Source: Bdellovibrionales bacterium (lineage in GTDB: Bacteria; Bdellovibrionota; UBA1018; CAIMNF01). Taken from it: DNA of 64,000 nucleotides. Shown one piece after another: positions 44,434 to 52,629 of the stretch. The DNA lies in contig JAFEAO010000003.1 in NCBI GenBank assembly GCA_018266375.1, positions 127,578-191,577 of the forward strand, given 5' to 3'. The first letter of the stretch is position 1. Every line of letters starts with the position of its first letter. A program made the position numbers and the translations under genes. A model generated the notes under the pieces. That model made no database searches and was not told the origin of the DNA. It saw only the letters and a list, made by a program, of their open reading frames with translations.

Positions 44434-45489
44434 ATGAATTTGAAAAACGCAAATGCAGAAGAGTTGGTTTCCACCTTAAAAACGCTGGTAGGAGAGGAAA
44501 GACGGATAACGACGGAGATATTGCACTATCTAAGCGAGGTGGAAAGCAGGATGATTTATGCGGAAATGGCGTACCCGTCTTTGTATGAATTTTGTACTCG
44601 TTATCTGGAATACAGTCCGGGGTCGGCATACCGGCGTATTCAAAGCATGAGGCTTTTGAGGGAGTTACCCGAAACGGCGCGCGTCGCAGCCGAAGAAAAA
44701 ATCAAAAATGGCAGTTTAAATTTAACGAACTTGAGTTTAGCCCACAGCTTTTTTAAAGCGGAGAAGCGTGAGACCGGAAAGGTTTATTCCGCTGCCGAAA
44801 AAGTCGATTTGATTGCGAAGATCGAGAACAAGTCCAAAAGAGAAGTGGAGCAGACCCTTTCCGCGATTCAACCCGAGATGCTCAAGCGAGAGAAAGAGAG
44901 AGTTCTTTCTCCGGACTTGGTTGAAATTATGTTTGTAGCGAATAGCGCTTTGATGTCGAAGCTAGCCCGCGCGCGGGAGGTGTTGTCTCACTCTCTGGTG
45001 GAGGGTACCTACGCCGAATTGTTTGAAACATTGGTCGATACTTTTCTCGAGCATAAGGATCCGATGGTGAAGATGGGGGAGACGTCGGCAAAACCCAAGG
45101 CTTTCAAAATTCCGCCGGCGGAAAAATCAGGTCCGGTTTCCGCCGAAAAGTCCACTGTAGAGGGTCAGAGTTCCGATGGAGGTGCATGGGGTTCAAAATA
45201 CAGCCGGTATATTCCGATAAAAGTCAGAAGACAGGTGTGGAGGAGGGATCGAGGAAGTTGTACCTATCAGGATCCAAATACCGGACAAAAATGCGGTTCG
45301 CGGTTTAAAGTGGAACTGGATCATATCGAACCCCACGGGTTAGGCGGCAAAAATTCGATAGAAAATCTAAGATTGAGGTGCAGAACGCATAACTTGTTTT
45401 ACGCTCAGAAGGTCTATGGGAAATCCCCAGCCGTGTGGCTCGGAAACCTTCAGACTGAGAGAAAGTTGAAGGCTAAGGTCAAAACTTAG
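44434..45489 (+). CDS. HNH endonuclease-motif protein
   Basis: Protein of 351 aa. Residues 1-130 are a helical region (LHYLSEVESRMIYAEMAYPS, YRRIQSMRLLRELPETARVA) shared by a paralogous HNH family abundant in some deltaproteobacteria. The C-terminus is an HNH nuclease: RDRGSCTYQDPNTGQKC with two zinc-type cysteines, VELDHIEPHGLGG with the central DH, then NLRLRCRTHN. All key residues are present. Codon use is more AT-rich than in neighbours, hinting at recent acquisition. ATG at 44434 is preferred; a longer frame to 44368 abuts the divergent secretin start. Confidence 0.8.
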   Translation: MNLKNANAEELVSTLKTLVGEERRITTEILHYLSEVESRMIYAEMAYPSLYEFCTRYLEYSPGSAYRRIQSMRLLRELPETARVAAEEKIKNGSLNLTNLSLAHSFFKAEKRETGKVYSAAEKVDLIAKIENKSKREVEQTLSAIQPEMLKREKERVLSPDLVEIMFVANSALMSKLARAREVLSHSLVEGTYAELFETLVDTFLEHKDPMVKMGETSAKPKAFKIPPAEKSGPVSAEKSTVEGQSSDGGAWGSKYSRYIPIKVRRQVWRRDRGSCTYQDPNTGQKCGSRFKVELDHIEPHGLGGKNSIENLRLRCRTHNLFYAQKVYGKSPAVWLGNLQTERKLKAKVKT

Positions 45490-45540
45490 TGATTTTCGCT
45501 GAGTCTAGAAGGGATTGATAGCCTTAATTTCACTTAAGAT

Positions 45541-45570
45541 TTGACATTTTTGGTCGGTCGGGGCACTACA
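45541..45570 (+). promoter_or_regulatory. Putative promoter of the small basic gene and possibly metK
   Basis: A consensus TTGACA is at 45541-45546. A weak -10 (ACTACA or TACAGA) lies 18-20 bases on. About 45 bases separate it from the ATG at 45608. Confidence 0.45.
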
Positions 45571-45607
45571 GATACTTATCAATTTTTCAATTCTTTAAGG
45601 AGGATGC

Positions 45608-45733
45608 ATGGCATCACGTACAGGTAAAACAACAATGGCTCGTAAGGTAAAAAAACACCGCGCAGGCCGCGTTCGTAAGCGCAAAGAGCAGAACAAAGGC
45701 ACCACTCCTAAGTTCCCAATCCACAAGAAATAA
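45608..45733 (+). CDS. 41-residue highly basic protein, probably nucleic-acid or ribosome binding
   Basis: Too short for usual gene calling. An AAGGAGG four bases before the ATG, a TTGACA promoter upstream and codon use rich in Lys AAA/AAG and Arg CGT support a highly expressed gene. Of 41 residues 16 are Lys/Arg and only one is acidic, with a core KVKKHRAGRVRKRKEQNKG and end TPKFPIHKK. I do not recognise the family; composition recalls small ribosomal proteins (such as bTHX or bL36-like sizes). It precedes the metK leader by few bases and may share its transcript. Confidence 0.7.
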   Translation: MASRTGKTTMARKVKKHRAGRVRKRKEQNKGTTPKFPIHKK

Positions 45734-45740
45734 ATTTTTA

Positions 45741-45858
45741 AAGCGTCGCTATTCGGCGGCGTTAATCCGCTACTGCATTCCCGCTCGGAGTGTGGTGCCA
45801 ACTTAGAGGCTTCCGCTGTAAAACGGAGCTAGAACTACACCGCAAGGTGGAAGTTAGA
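45741..45858 (+). promoter_or_regulatory. Folded 5' leader of metK (candidate SAM-responsive element)
   Basis: At least four stems can be drawn between the small basic gene and metK. H1 pairs AGCGTCGC with GGCGGCGTT (about 45741-45763). H2 pairs TACTGCATTCC (45771-45781) with GGAGTGTGGTG (45787-45797), 11 bp with wobbles. H3 is GC(T)TCCG/CGGAGC (45809-45829). H4 is 45829-45857 with a CACC-GCAA-GGTG core. The last stem ends 12 bases before the ATG. I could not match it to SAM-I, SAM-II, SAM-IV or SAM/SAH consensus by eye. Confidence 0.5.
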
Positions 45859-45869
45859 AAAGAGCAGTT

Positions 45870-47036
45870 ATGGCAATCGAAACCCTATTTACTTCAGAAT
45901 CAGTCACTGAAGGTCATCCAGATAAAATTGCAGATCAAGTATCGGATGCGGTGTTGGACGCAATTCTCACCCAAGATCCAAGAGGCCGCGTAGCGTGCGA
46001 GACGCTCGTGACCACTGGGCTCGTCGTTGTTGCCGGCGAAGTCACCACTAACGCACGCGTCGATTACGCACACGTTACTCGCGATGCGATCCGCAAAATC
46101 GGCTACGACCATTCTGACAAAGGTTTCGACTGTAACACTTGCGGTGTGATGGTCACTCTCGACCGCCAAAGCCCAGACATCGCTCAGGGCGTGACGACCG
46201 GCCAAGGCATGCACAACCAAAAAGAACAAGGCGCCGGCGATCAAGGCATCATGTTCGGTTATGCGATCAAAGAAACTCCGGAATTGATGCCGCTCACGAT
46301 TGCGACATCACAAAGGCTTGCTCAGCGTCTTTCAACCGTGCGTAAAAACGGCACGATTCCGTGGCTCCGTCCGGACGGCAAGACTCAAGTCACCGCTCAA
46401 TACGTTGACGGCAAGGTCACTCGTATCGATGCCGTAGTAGTCAGCACTCAGCACGCTGAAAGCGTGTCTCACAATCAGATCGTCGAAGCCGTGATGGAAG
46501 AGGTCATCAAGAAGACAATTCCAGCAAACCTCATCGATAATAAGACTAAATACTTTATTAACCCAACCGGACGTTTCGTCATCGGTGGCCCAATGGGCGA
46601 TTGCGGTCTCACTGGCCGTAAAATCATCGTCGATACTTACGGCGGTCACGGCGCGCACGGCGGGGGAGCGTTCTCTGGCAAAGATCCGTCTAAGGTCGAT
46701 CGCTCTGCTTGTTACATGACTCGTTACATCGCCAAGAACATCGTGGCGGCAGGTCTTGCTGACCGCGCGTTGGTGCAACTTGCTTACGCCATCGGCGTGG
46801 CAGAACCGGTCAGCGTCCACGTTGAGGCATTCGGTACCGAGAAAGTACCGCTTAACAAGATTGAAGATGCGGTCAAGAAAGTGTTCCGCCTCACTCCAGG
46901 TGGCATCATTGAGTCGCTCAACTTGCTCCGCCCAATCTACTCCAAGACTGCGGCTTACGGCCACTTCGGTCGTGAAGAACCAGAATTCACCTGGGAAAAA
47001 ACCGATAAGGTTGACGCACTTAAGGGTAGTCTCTAA
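45870..47036 (+). CDS. metK: S-adenosylmethionine synthetase
   Basis: Makes SAM from methionine and ATP in the cytosol. The 388-aa length is typical. Signatures: [20 protein letters not shown] at 6-25, [12 protein letters not shown], and the glycine-rich [17 protein letters not shown]. The ATP and methionine residues in these motifs are unchanged. The ATG at 45870 is preceded by a weak GAG and by a strongly folded leader. It is followed by a 75-aa membrane protein 11 bases on. Confidence 0.97.
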   Translation: MAIETLFTSESVTEGHPDKIADQVSDAVLDAILTQDPRGRVACETLVTTGLVVVAGEVTTNARVDYAHVTRDAIRKIGYDHSDKGFDCNTCGVMVTLDRQSPDIAQGVTTGQGMHNQKEQGAGDQGIMFGYAIKETPELMPLTIATSQRLAQRLSTVRKNGTIPWLRPDGKTQVTAQYVDGKVTRIDAVVVSTQHAESVSHNQIVEAVMEEVIKKTIPANLIDNKTKYFINPTGRFVIGGPMGDCGLTGRKIIVDTYGGHGAHGGGAFSGKDPSKVDRSACYMTRYIAKNIVAAGLADRALVQLAYAIGVAEPVSVHVEAFGTEKVPLNKIEDAVKKVFRLTPGGIIESLNLLRPIYSKTAAYGHFGREEPEFTWEKTDKVDALKGSL

Positions 47037-47047
47037 GCTTTAAGCTG

Positions 47048-47275
47048 ATGAGCATCTTCTACCTTCTGATTAAGCTGTATCCGCTCTTTGGATTATCGCT
47101 GACGGTGCTGTGTTTTGACCTCACTCGAACCTACCGCCGCCGTGCGAATCCGGTTTGGATCGGGTTTGCGCTCTTCTGCGCTATTTTCGCGGTTACGACC
47201 GTACTGTGGTTCGTGTACCGGGGCGACATTAACTCCGAAAAATGGTTTACCGCGTTCGCAGATCAGTTCCGATAG
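47048..47275 (+). CDS. Small two-helix membrane protein, unknown
   Basis: Unrecognised 75-aa protein. Two hydrophobic helices (about 3-22 and 35-58) flank a basic loop (TRTYRRRANP), predicting a hairpin with both ends on the periplasmic side or both inside. It starts 11 bases after metK and is probably co-transcribed. It contains no motif that would suggest a role. Confidence 0.55.
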   Translation: MSIFYLLIKLYPLFGLSLTVLCFDLTRTYRRRANPVWIGFALFCAIFAVTTVLWFVYRGDINSEKWFTAFADQFR

Positions 47276-47649
47276 TGCCATTTCTGACTGAGAAAGACCC
47301 ATGGATTCGCCAGATTTTCAGTGTGCGAAATTAATAAACAGCCAACATTTAAACGGCACGCTCTCGAAAGAGCGTCATGAGCAAGCCGGAGGTATCATAA
47401 CATAGTCGGAGTGTGATTTTTTGTCGCAACCGTAACTTGTTGATACTTATAGGCAAAAGTTGATTTTACGGTTTTTAACTGCGTCAGTAAAAAATTTTTT
47501 CAGAAAAGTTTTTGACAGTGCGACAATTCTGGCCTTAACCTATTTATGGCTGATCGCTCAGGAGTCAAAGGATGGACTGACCCCTGAAACAAAGCCGAAA
47601 GGCTAACCGCCTAACGGCAACACAAGAAAACTCACGGAAGGAGTTTATT
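47276..47649 (+). promoter_or_regulatory. 374-bp leader/promoter region of the AAA+ regulator gene
   Basis: No ORF supported. A 7-bp hairpin ACGCTCT-CGAA-AGAGCGT is at 47358-47375. A promoter TTGACA (47512-47517) with TAACCT (47536-47541, 18-base spacer) would give a leader of about 100 nt. That leader contains AGCC-GAAA-GGCT followed by GCC-TAAC-GGC, two adjacent small hairpins, before a GGAAGGAG Shine-Dalgarno. The CAAAGCC...GGC string faintly recalls the c-di-GMP-I core but the rest is missing. Confidence 0.45.
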
Positions 47650-48600
47650 ATGTTAGAGACCCAATTCCCTATTTCTTCAGTACTACCTGCTGATTCTTCA
47701 CTTATCGAGAAAGCAGCATCAACCGAACAAGGCGTTCTCATCAACGGTGAGAGCGGAACCGGTAAAGAGCTTATCGCTCGCATCATTCACAATCGTTCTT
47801 CTAAGGCTTCTGGCCCGTTCGTGGTCATGAACTGTGCGTTGAGCGGTGATGTTCTCGAAACCGAATTCCAAACTAAAGTCGAAGCCGCCCAAAACGGTAC
47901 GATCTATTTCGAAGAGATCAACGAACTCCCGTTACACCTTCAAGCTAAACTCGTTCAGAATAATTATGCGGCGCGGATCATCGCTTCTGCTAGCTGTAAC
48001 TGTTCAGAACTGGTTGCAGAAAAGCTTTTCCGTTCTGATTTGTTCTCTAAAATCAGCTTCGTGTCGATGAGTATTCCTGCTCTTCGTGACCGCGTTGAGC
48101 AAATCCCGATGCTCGTTCGCGCTTACATCGAAAAATACAACAAGCTTACCGGTTCCAGTGTGTCTCACACTCCAAGTGCTGAAGCTCTCGATGCTTTCAC
48201 TAGCTACGGCTGGCCAGGAAACGTTCGTGAACTCGAACATGCGATTGAGCGTATCGTGATCATGAAAGGTCAAGGCATCATCGATGCTAACGACCTTCCT
48301 ACAAAAATCTATCAAGCGACTCAAAGCTCGCAAAACGGCACAGGCGCCAACGCGGATCTCGATTTCCCGCGTATGTTCCTTGCTGAAAAGGGCGTGGATT
48401 TGAAAGCAGTTGTGACTGCGTTCGAAAACCACCTCGTTGATCAAGCTTTGGCTCGTACCAATGGCAACAAAAACCGCGCAAGCCAACTCTTGGGCTTGAA
48501 CCGCACTACTCTGGTCGAGAAGTTGCGTAAACGTGGGATGATCACTCCGCTGAAAGCCACTGAAGCTGGCCGCATGGGCGGAATGGGCAGCCACGAGTAA
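47650..48600 (+). CDS. AAA+ enhancer-binding-protein relative lacking GAFTGA, with Fis-type HTH
   Basis: Regulator of 316 aa without a receiver domain. Walker A GESGTGKE is at 33-40. The segment after NCAL goes directly to EFQTKVEAAQNGTIYFEEI, so the GAFTGA loop that touches sigma-54 is missing, and Walker B reads FEEI instead of a DE pair. The arginine-finger region is FRSDLFSKISF. SYGWPGNVRELEHAIERI and a C-terminal Fis helix-turn-helix (NKNRASQLLGLNRTTLVEKL) are intact. It may act as a DNA-binding regulator not using sigma-54, like TyrR-type proteins. GGAAGGAG precedes the ATG; a terminator follows. Confidence 0.82.
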   Translation: MLETQFPISSVLPADSSLIEKAASTEQGVLINGESGTGKELIARIIHNRSSKASGPFVVMNCALSGDVLETEFQTKVEAAQNGTIYFEEINELPLHLQAKLVQNNYAARIIASASCNCSELVAEKLFRSDLFSKISFVSMSIPALRDRVEQIPMLVRAYIEKYNKLTGSSVSHTPSAEALDAFTSYGWPGNVRELEHAIERIVIMKGQGIIDANDLPTKIYQATQSSQNGTGANADLDFPRMFLAEKGVDLKAVVTAFENHLVDQALARTNGNKNRASQLLGLNRTTLVEKLRKRGMITPLKATEAGRMGGMGSHE

Positions 48601-48648
48601 CTAGCCATCACTCAAAGTTGTTCCTAAGTATAGGGTTATATCTCTAAC

Positions 48649-48690
48649 AGAAAGCCTCGGTCGTCGCTGACCGGGGCTTTTCTGTTTTTG
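48649..48690 (+). terminator. Rho-independent terminator after the AAA+ regulator
   Basis: AAAGCCTCGGTC and GACCGGGGCTTT pair around GTCGCT, followed by TCTGTTTTTG. It lies about 50 bases after the stop codon at 48600. Confidence 0.85.
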
Positions 48691-48946
48691 TGGAGTGCTG
48701 TCGTGGTTTGTTGAATCTAGAATACGACTTTTGTCCTTAGCGGACATCCTGCCCTTCTTTAGGCTAACACCATCCATAGGACCTCATCGCTCGTACAAAG
48801 ACGTATATGCAACTTTACAAACTACGAAGGAGTGCTTTGAGAAGTCTTGGAAGAGCTTAATAAATAATTAACGTAACTCTGCGCTCAAGTGGTGCATAAG
48901 GATTTATACACATCCGGGGGGGGATGTATCTCTCTCGGAAATGGGA
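48691..48946. other. Gene-free gap
   Basis: No supported ORF or RNA. The only marked feature is a run of eight G's at 48916-48923 flanked by ACATCC and ATGT, which can form a small stem. Confidence 0.5.
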
Positions 48947-49390
48947 TTAAAAAGCTGATTCGGTGAAGTAACCCTCGAGTGTTGCTTGAGTGGTGTAGCG
49001 GCCGTCGAGACTGCGGGTCACGAGCAGCATTTTTGCGGTACGGCTGTTTGCACCGATGATCTCGATCGTTGCGTCGTTCTCGCCGTTTTCAAGGGCGATG
49101 CGGCCGTGCGCTCCGACCTGAGTGACGTAGCCCGCTTGTTTTTGGAAGCGTACGAGCTGGAGTTGCGAGTAGCGCATTTGCTCGATGCAAACGTCGGCCG
49201 CGCATGAAGCGGTCTTCGGAACGAGTACCACTTTTTGATCCGAGTTGATGCGGATCGGGTGATTAACGAGTTTCATCGCTGGCACGTTACGATTGCTGAC
49301 TTGAACAACGCGAGTCGCGGTGAAAGTAACTTGGCTTGCGTGAGCGGTAGTGGCCAGGAGGGCTGTCGTGAGAAGAATCAGTGTTTTCAT
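48947..49390 (-). CDS. Exported protein, unknown
   Basis: Unrecognised 147-aa product with a signal peptide (MKTLILLTTALLATTAHA). The mature part is beta-rich and has two close cysteines (CAADVC) likely bridged. The ATG at 49390 is preferred over a TTG at 49396. The gene stands alone between the regulator region and the Mla operon, with no terminator seen on its left. Confidence 0.6.
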   Translation of the reverse strand: MKTLILLTTALLATTAHASQVTFTATRVVQVSNRNVPAMKLVNHPIRINSDQKVVLVPKTASCAADVCIEQMRYSQLQLVRFQKQAGYVTQVGAHGRIALENGENDATIEIIGANSRTAKMLLVTRSLDGRYTTQATLEGYFTESAF

Positions 49391-49521
49391 ATGCAACTGG
49401 TTCTAACGCCAAATTTGAATAACCGTAAATTATTAGTCGTGAAGCCGCGACTTAAGTTATGCTAATGGAGTAGTCTTTGTGTGTTATTAAGGGAAATCGC
49501 ATTATGTAGCGCACATAGCAA

Positions 49522-50343
49522 TTACTCTTTGTTGTCGTTTTCTAAGGCTTTTTCCTTATTATCTCTGATGGTCTGACGGATCAGGTTCCGCATGATGCGG
49601 TTGCGGTTTACTTGGCCGACGAGGGCTTTGGCGTCATCATATAGGGCCGGGTCATTGATCAGAGCGCCCACGGTACCCGAGCCGTGATCAATTTTTTCGA
49701 GGATCGAATTCAAGTGGTTGATCGAGCTTTTGAGTTTCATTTCGGTAACTTCGTCGTTTAGCTTCTTGGTGAGCTGGCCCATGTTTTTAGAAGTCGTCGA
49801 GAGGCCCTCAAAGAACTGATCAGAGCGATTTCCCTTGTTGAACGAGGTGAGGATACGATCCAAGTTCTCGGCGGTCGATGTGAGCTTTTGCATGAGCTTC
49901 TCGCTTGAACTAAAGAGCTGAGAAAGATCCTTGGTGCCGCCGATCGGGATCTCGCCGCCGTCTTCGATTATCGGCTCGCTTGGATTACCTGGAATGATCG
50001 AGAGGTACTTATCGCCGAGGACGCCTTGCGTGACGATCTCGACGCTCGAGTCTTTGCGGATAAATTCCTCGTATTTCTTTTCGACCGAATACTGCGCGAT
50101 GATGTCCCGGGTTTGCGCGTCGAAATCCACTGATTTCAGTACGCCGATATTGAGGCCGCCTAAAACCACCTTTGCGCCGCTGACGAGGCCGTCGACCTTC
50201 GCGAAGTGCGAGGTGTAGGTATTTTTCCGCGCGAAGAGGCTTTGCTTCCCGCCCAACATGAGGATTGCGCCGGCGGCGAGAACGACTCCCGCCATCACAA
50301 AAAAACCTACTCGCAGTTCTAGTTTCTTTTCGTCTGGTTTCAT
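49522..50343 (-). CDS. mlaD: MlaD-like MCE-domain lipid-binding protein
   Basis: Periplasm-facing component of the Mla phospholipid transporter, 273 aa. One membrane anchor at about residues 13-31, then the MCE domain (about 38-118) with YTSHFAKVDGLVSGAKVVLG and GVLGDKYLSIIPGNPSEP. The remainder is a helical region that in homologues forms the hexameric funnel. It overlaps the ATPase gene (ATGA) and closes the operon. In homologues it shuttles phospholipids between the inner membrane and a periplasmic carrier. Confidence 0.9.
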   Translation of the reverse strand: MKPDEKKLELRVGFFVMAGVVLAAGAILMLGGKQSLFARKNTYTSHFAKVDGLVSGAKVVLGGLNIGVLKSVDFDAQTRDIIAQYSVEKKYEEFIRKDSSVEIVTQGVLGDKYLSIIPGNPSEPIIEDGGEIPIGGTKDLSQLFSSSEKLMQKLTSTAENLDRILTSFNKGNRSDQFFEGLSTTSKNMGQLTKKLNDEVTEMKLKSSINHLNSILEKIDHGSGTVGALINDPALYDDAKALVGQVNRNRIMRNLIRQTIRDNKEKALENDNKE

Positions 50344-51092
50344 CGGATATGAGCTCCTGTAGTGAAAGATTTAACGAGCGGGTCGTTCGATTTCTTCATC
50401 TCGTCGACCGTCATCACTCGATCGATTTTGCCCTCGTTCAAGATCGCGATGCGATCGCAGATCTCGAAAGCTGAAGGAATATCGTGAGTAACGAATATCC
50501 CGGTCATGCCGCGTTTTTTAAAGTCGAGGATGTTTTTGAGAAGTCGCTGAGTGTTGACCGGATCAAGACCCGCGGTCGGTTCGTCAAAGAGAACGATGCG
50601 CGGCTGAAGGATGATTGCGCGCGCTAGGCCTGCGCGTTTTTGCATCCCGCCGGAGAGTTCGGCCGGCAAGAGCTTGCTTGCTTTCGGCATGTCGACGAGT
50701 TGGAGCATCTCCTGGACCTTTTCGCGGATCTCGGATTCGGTCAGTACCGCGTGCGCACGCAAAGGGTAGGCAAGGTTGTCTTCGACGGTGAGAGAATCGA
50801 AGAGCGCGCCGTTTTGAAACACATAGCTGATGTGCGTGCGCACTTCGAAGAGTTGGCGTTCGGTGAGTTGAGTGAGGTCTTGCCCTTCGAACATGATTTT
50901 ACCCTGATCCGGATGTTCAAGCCCGATGATCGAGCGCAAGATCACGCTTTTTCCGCTGCCGGAGCCGCCGAAGAGGCCCAGGATTTCGTTCTCGTGCAAC
51001 TCGAAAGAGACCCCGCGATGCACGACTTTGTCGCCGAAGCTTTTGTGGATGTTCTGAACGCTCAATGCGATATCGTCTTTTTGATCCGCCAT
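50340..51092 (-). CDS. mlaF: MlaF-like ABC transporter ATPase
   Basis: Cytoplasmic ATPase of 250 aa for phospholipid transport. Walker A GGSGSGKS at 42-49, signature LSGGMQKRAGLARA at 146-159, Walker B RIVLFDEP at about 165-172 with GLDP following, and the switch histidine in VTHDIPSAFEI. All are canonical. The C-terminal tail is short. It starts two bases after the permease stop and overlaps the MlaD start. Confidence 0.94.
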   Translation of the reverse strand: MADQKDDIALSVQNIHKSFGDKVVHRGVSFELHENEILGLFGGSGSGKSVILRSIIGLEHPDQGKIMFEGQDLTQLTERQLFEVRTHISYVFQNGALFDSLTVEDNLAYPLRAHAVLTESEIREKVQEMLQLVDMPKASKLLPAELSGGMQKRAGLARAIILQPRIVLFDEPTAGLDPVNTQRLLKNILDFKKRGMTGIFVTHDIPSAFEICDRIAILNEGKIDRVMTVDEMKKSNDPLVKSFTTGAHIR

Positions 51093-51094
51093 CG

Positions 51095-51904
51095 TCAGTA
51101 TTTTGGGTACACCGTGATAAAGAAAAATTTAGTAAGGAAAAAGTCCGCGATCATGATGAAAATCGAACTCGCGACCACGACCCAAGTCGTGGTTTGGCCC
51201 ACGCCTTGGGTGCCGCCTTGGGTGTTGAGGCCTTTCCAGCATGCGGAGATCGCGATGAAAAACGCGAACACCACCGTCTTCGCCATGCCGGTAAACAAGT
51301 CGGCGAAGGTGAGGGCTTCTTTTGCCTTGGCGATAAAAAAATCGAAACCGATATTGAGTTCGAGGTGCGCAACCAACATCGACCCGACGAGTGCGATGTA
51401 ATCCGCCATCAAAGTCAGAAGCGGGAGCGCAATCATGCAGGCGAGAAGCCGTGGAATCACGATCCGCTGAATAGGCGAGGTGCCGAGCGCACGAATCGCA
51501 TCGATCTGTTGAGTGACTTTCATGGACGCGATTTCAGAAGCCATCCCCGAGCCGATTCGGCCCGCAACGAGAAGACTCGTAAACACCGGCCCCATCTCGC
51601 GCAAGATGGACAAGGCTGTGAGTTTCGGGACGTAGAGCGTGCCGCCAAAACGCTGCAGGCCGAACCCGAACTGAAGCGCCATCACCGAGCCTGTGGCGAA
51701 ACCAGTAATTAAAACGAGGACTAAGGACTGGTTGCCGATGGCGTAGACTTGCTGAAAAGTGAGTTTAAGCGGGAAGGGCGGGAGAAACAGTTCCCGGAAA
51801 GATTTTGCTGTGAGGCTGCCGAATCCGCCGGAAAACCGAATTGCGCTAAACAGTTTTTCGCCGATCCGCGCTGCAGCGGTTCGGCCAGGCAGACTTGATT
51901 CCAT
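51095..51904 (-). CDS. mlaE: MlaE-like ABC transporter permease
   Basis: Inner-membrane permease of 269 aa with about five helices. The family stretch YVPKLTALSILREMGPVFTS and LLVAGRIGSGMASEIASMKV, followed by EIASMKVTQQIDAIRALG, is diagnostic of MlaE. It sits between the lipoprotein gene (13-base gap) and the ATPase gene (two-base gap) in one operon. The usual MlaB STAS partner and MlaC carrier are not in this locus. Confidence 0.92.
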   Translation of the reverse strand: MESSLPGRTAAARIGEKLFSAIRFSGGFGSLTAKSFRELFLPPFPLKLTFQQVYAIGNQSLVLVLITGFATGSVMALQFGFGLQRFGGTLYVPKLTALSILREMGPVFTSLLVAGRIGSGMASEIASMKVTQQIDAIRALGTSPIQRIVIPRLLACMIALPLLTLMADYIALVGSMLVAHLELNIGFDFFIAKAKEALTFADLFTGMAKTVVFAFFIAISACWKGLNTQGGTQGVGQTTTWVVVASSIFIMIADFFLTKFFFITVYPKY

Positions 51905-51917
51905 CGTGGAAGCGACC

Positions 51918-52478
51918 TCACTTTAAATTGAGGTTATCACGAAACTTTTGGAATAAAGAGAGGTCTTGCTTAAAAGTTAGCGGCGGGCTCAGGTATAGTA
52001 AATCGTAGACACAAGTCGTAGTCTTGACGACGACGACTTGGAATTTGCGCGTCTTATGAAGATAGAAGCCCTGGGCGGTCGTTTCAAGTCCGGTGAACCC
52101 AGATACGATGACTTCCTTTTGTTCGTCTGTCTTCAAGTTACGCCACGACGAAAGCAAGTTCTTGGTAATCGACTTGAGATCGCCCTCGTCGTCAACGTTT
52201 TGACGGCAGGCGGAGTCGATGGATATCACGGCTGCAGTCTTCTTGGATTGCCAGGAAGCATCCGGGATGTCATCGGCGTTCGGAGAGGTTGGCTCTATCG
52301 AAAGCTTTTTCCAGTTTGGATCCAGCTCGTCCACGCCCGTCATTGGGGTGGCGGGCGCCTTCTGCTCGACCGGTGCGACGCGACCCACAAGTATACTGCA
52401 ACCATTTAATATAGTGTTAGTAAATAAAATCGAACAGAAAATCGCGGTAACGGAGCTCAAAGAGCGACGTGATTTCAT
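51918..52478 (-). CDS. Lipoprotein at the head of the Mla operon
   Basis: Unrecognised 186-aa lipoprotein: signal sequence with lipobox LNGC near residue 26, then a mature domain of mixed strands and helices (DDIPDASWQSKKTAAVISID, FQVVVVKTTTCVYDLLYL). It contains two further cysteines. ATG at 52478 is preferred over in-frame options up to 52511. Operon position suggests an accessory for lipid transport, perhaps replacing MlaC or MlaA, which are absent here. Inference only. Confidence 0.65.
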   Translation of the reverse strand: MKSRRSLSSVTAIFCSILFTNTILNGCSILVGRVAPVEQKAPATPMTGVDELDPNWKKLSIEPTSPNADDIPDASWQSKKTAAVISIDSACRQNVDDEGDLKSITKNLLSSWRNLKTDEQKEVIVSGFTGLETTAQGFYLHKTRKFQVVVVKTTTCVYDLLYLSPPLTFKQDLSLFQKFRDNLNLK

Positions 52479-52573
52479 TAAGTTAAATCTGATCATAAAC
52501 CAAATCGCCATCGAGTAGGTAGAAAATTCATAAAAGGGATTGGCAGGCCGGAAAATTCTGCCACAATAGGAAG

Positions 52574-52600
52574 TAGGTACTGGGCGAAGATTGCCGATTC
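52574..52600 (+). promoter_or_regulatory. Possible sigma-28-type promoter of the flagellar operon
   Basis: TAGG (52574-52577), exactly 15 bases, then GCCGATTC (52593-52600), close to the TAAA-N15-GCCGATAA consensus. The -10 matches six of eight. It lies 30 bases before the TPR gene start. A TGGCAG/CTGCCA inverted pair at 52541-52563 could be an operator just upstream. Confidence 0.4.
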
Positions 52601-52629
52601 ACGACTAGGAAGGGAGTGAGAGGTACGGA

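Noticed and set aside
47548..47649. c-di-GMP-I (GEMM) riboswitch before the AAA+ regulator
   Set aside because: Only the CAAAGCC...GGC string fits; the second helix and the GGTTACCG-type part are missing.
48916..48923. G8 tract as a second phase-variable site
   Set aside because: It lies downstream of a gene end and not near any start codon or promoter I can support.
52541..52563. Sigma-54 -24/-12 promoter upstream of the flagellar operon
   Set aside because: GG and GC elements are not 10 bases apart; the TGGCAG/CTGCCA pair reads better as an operator-like palindrome.
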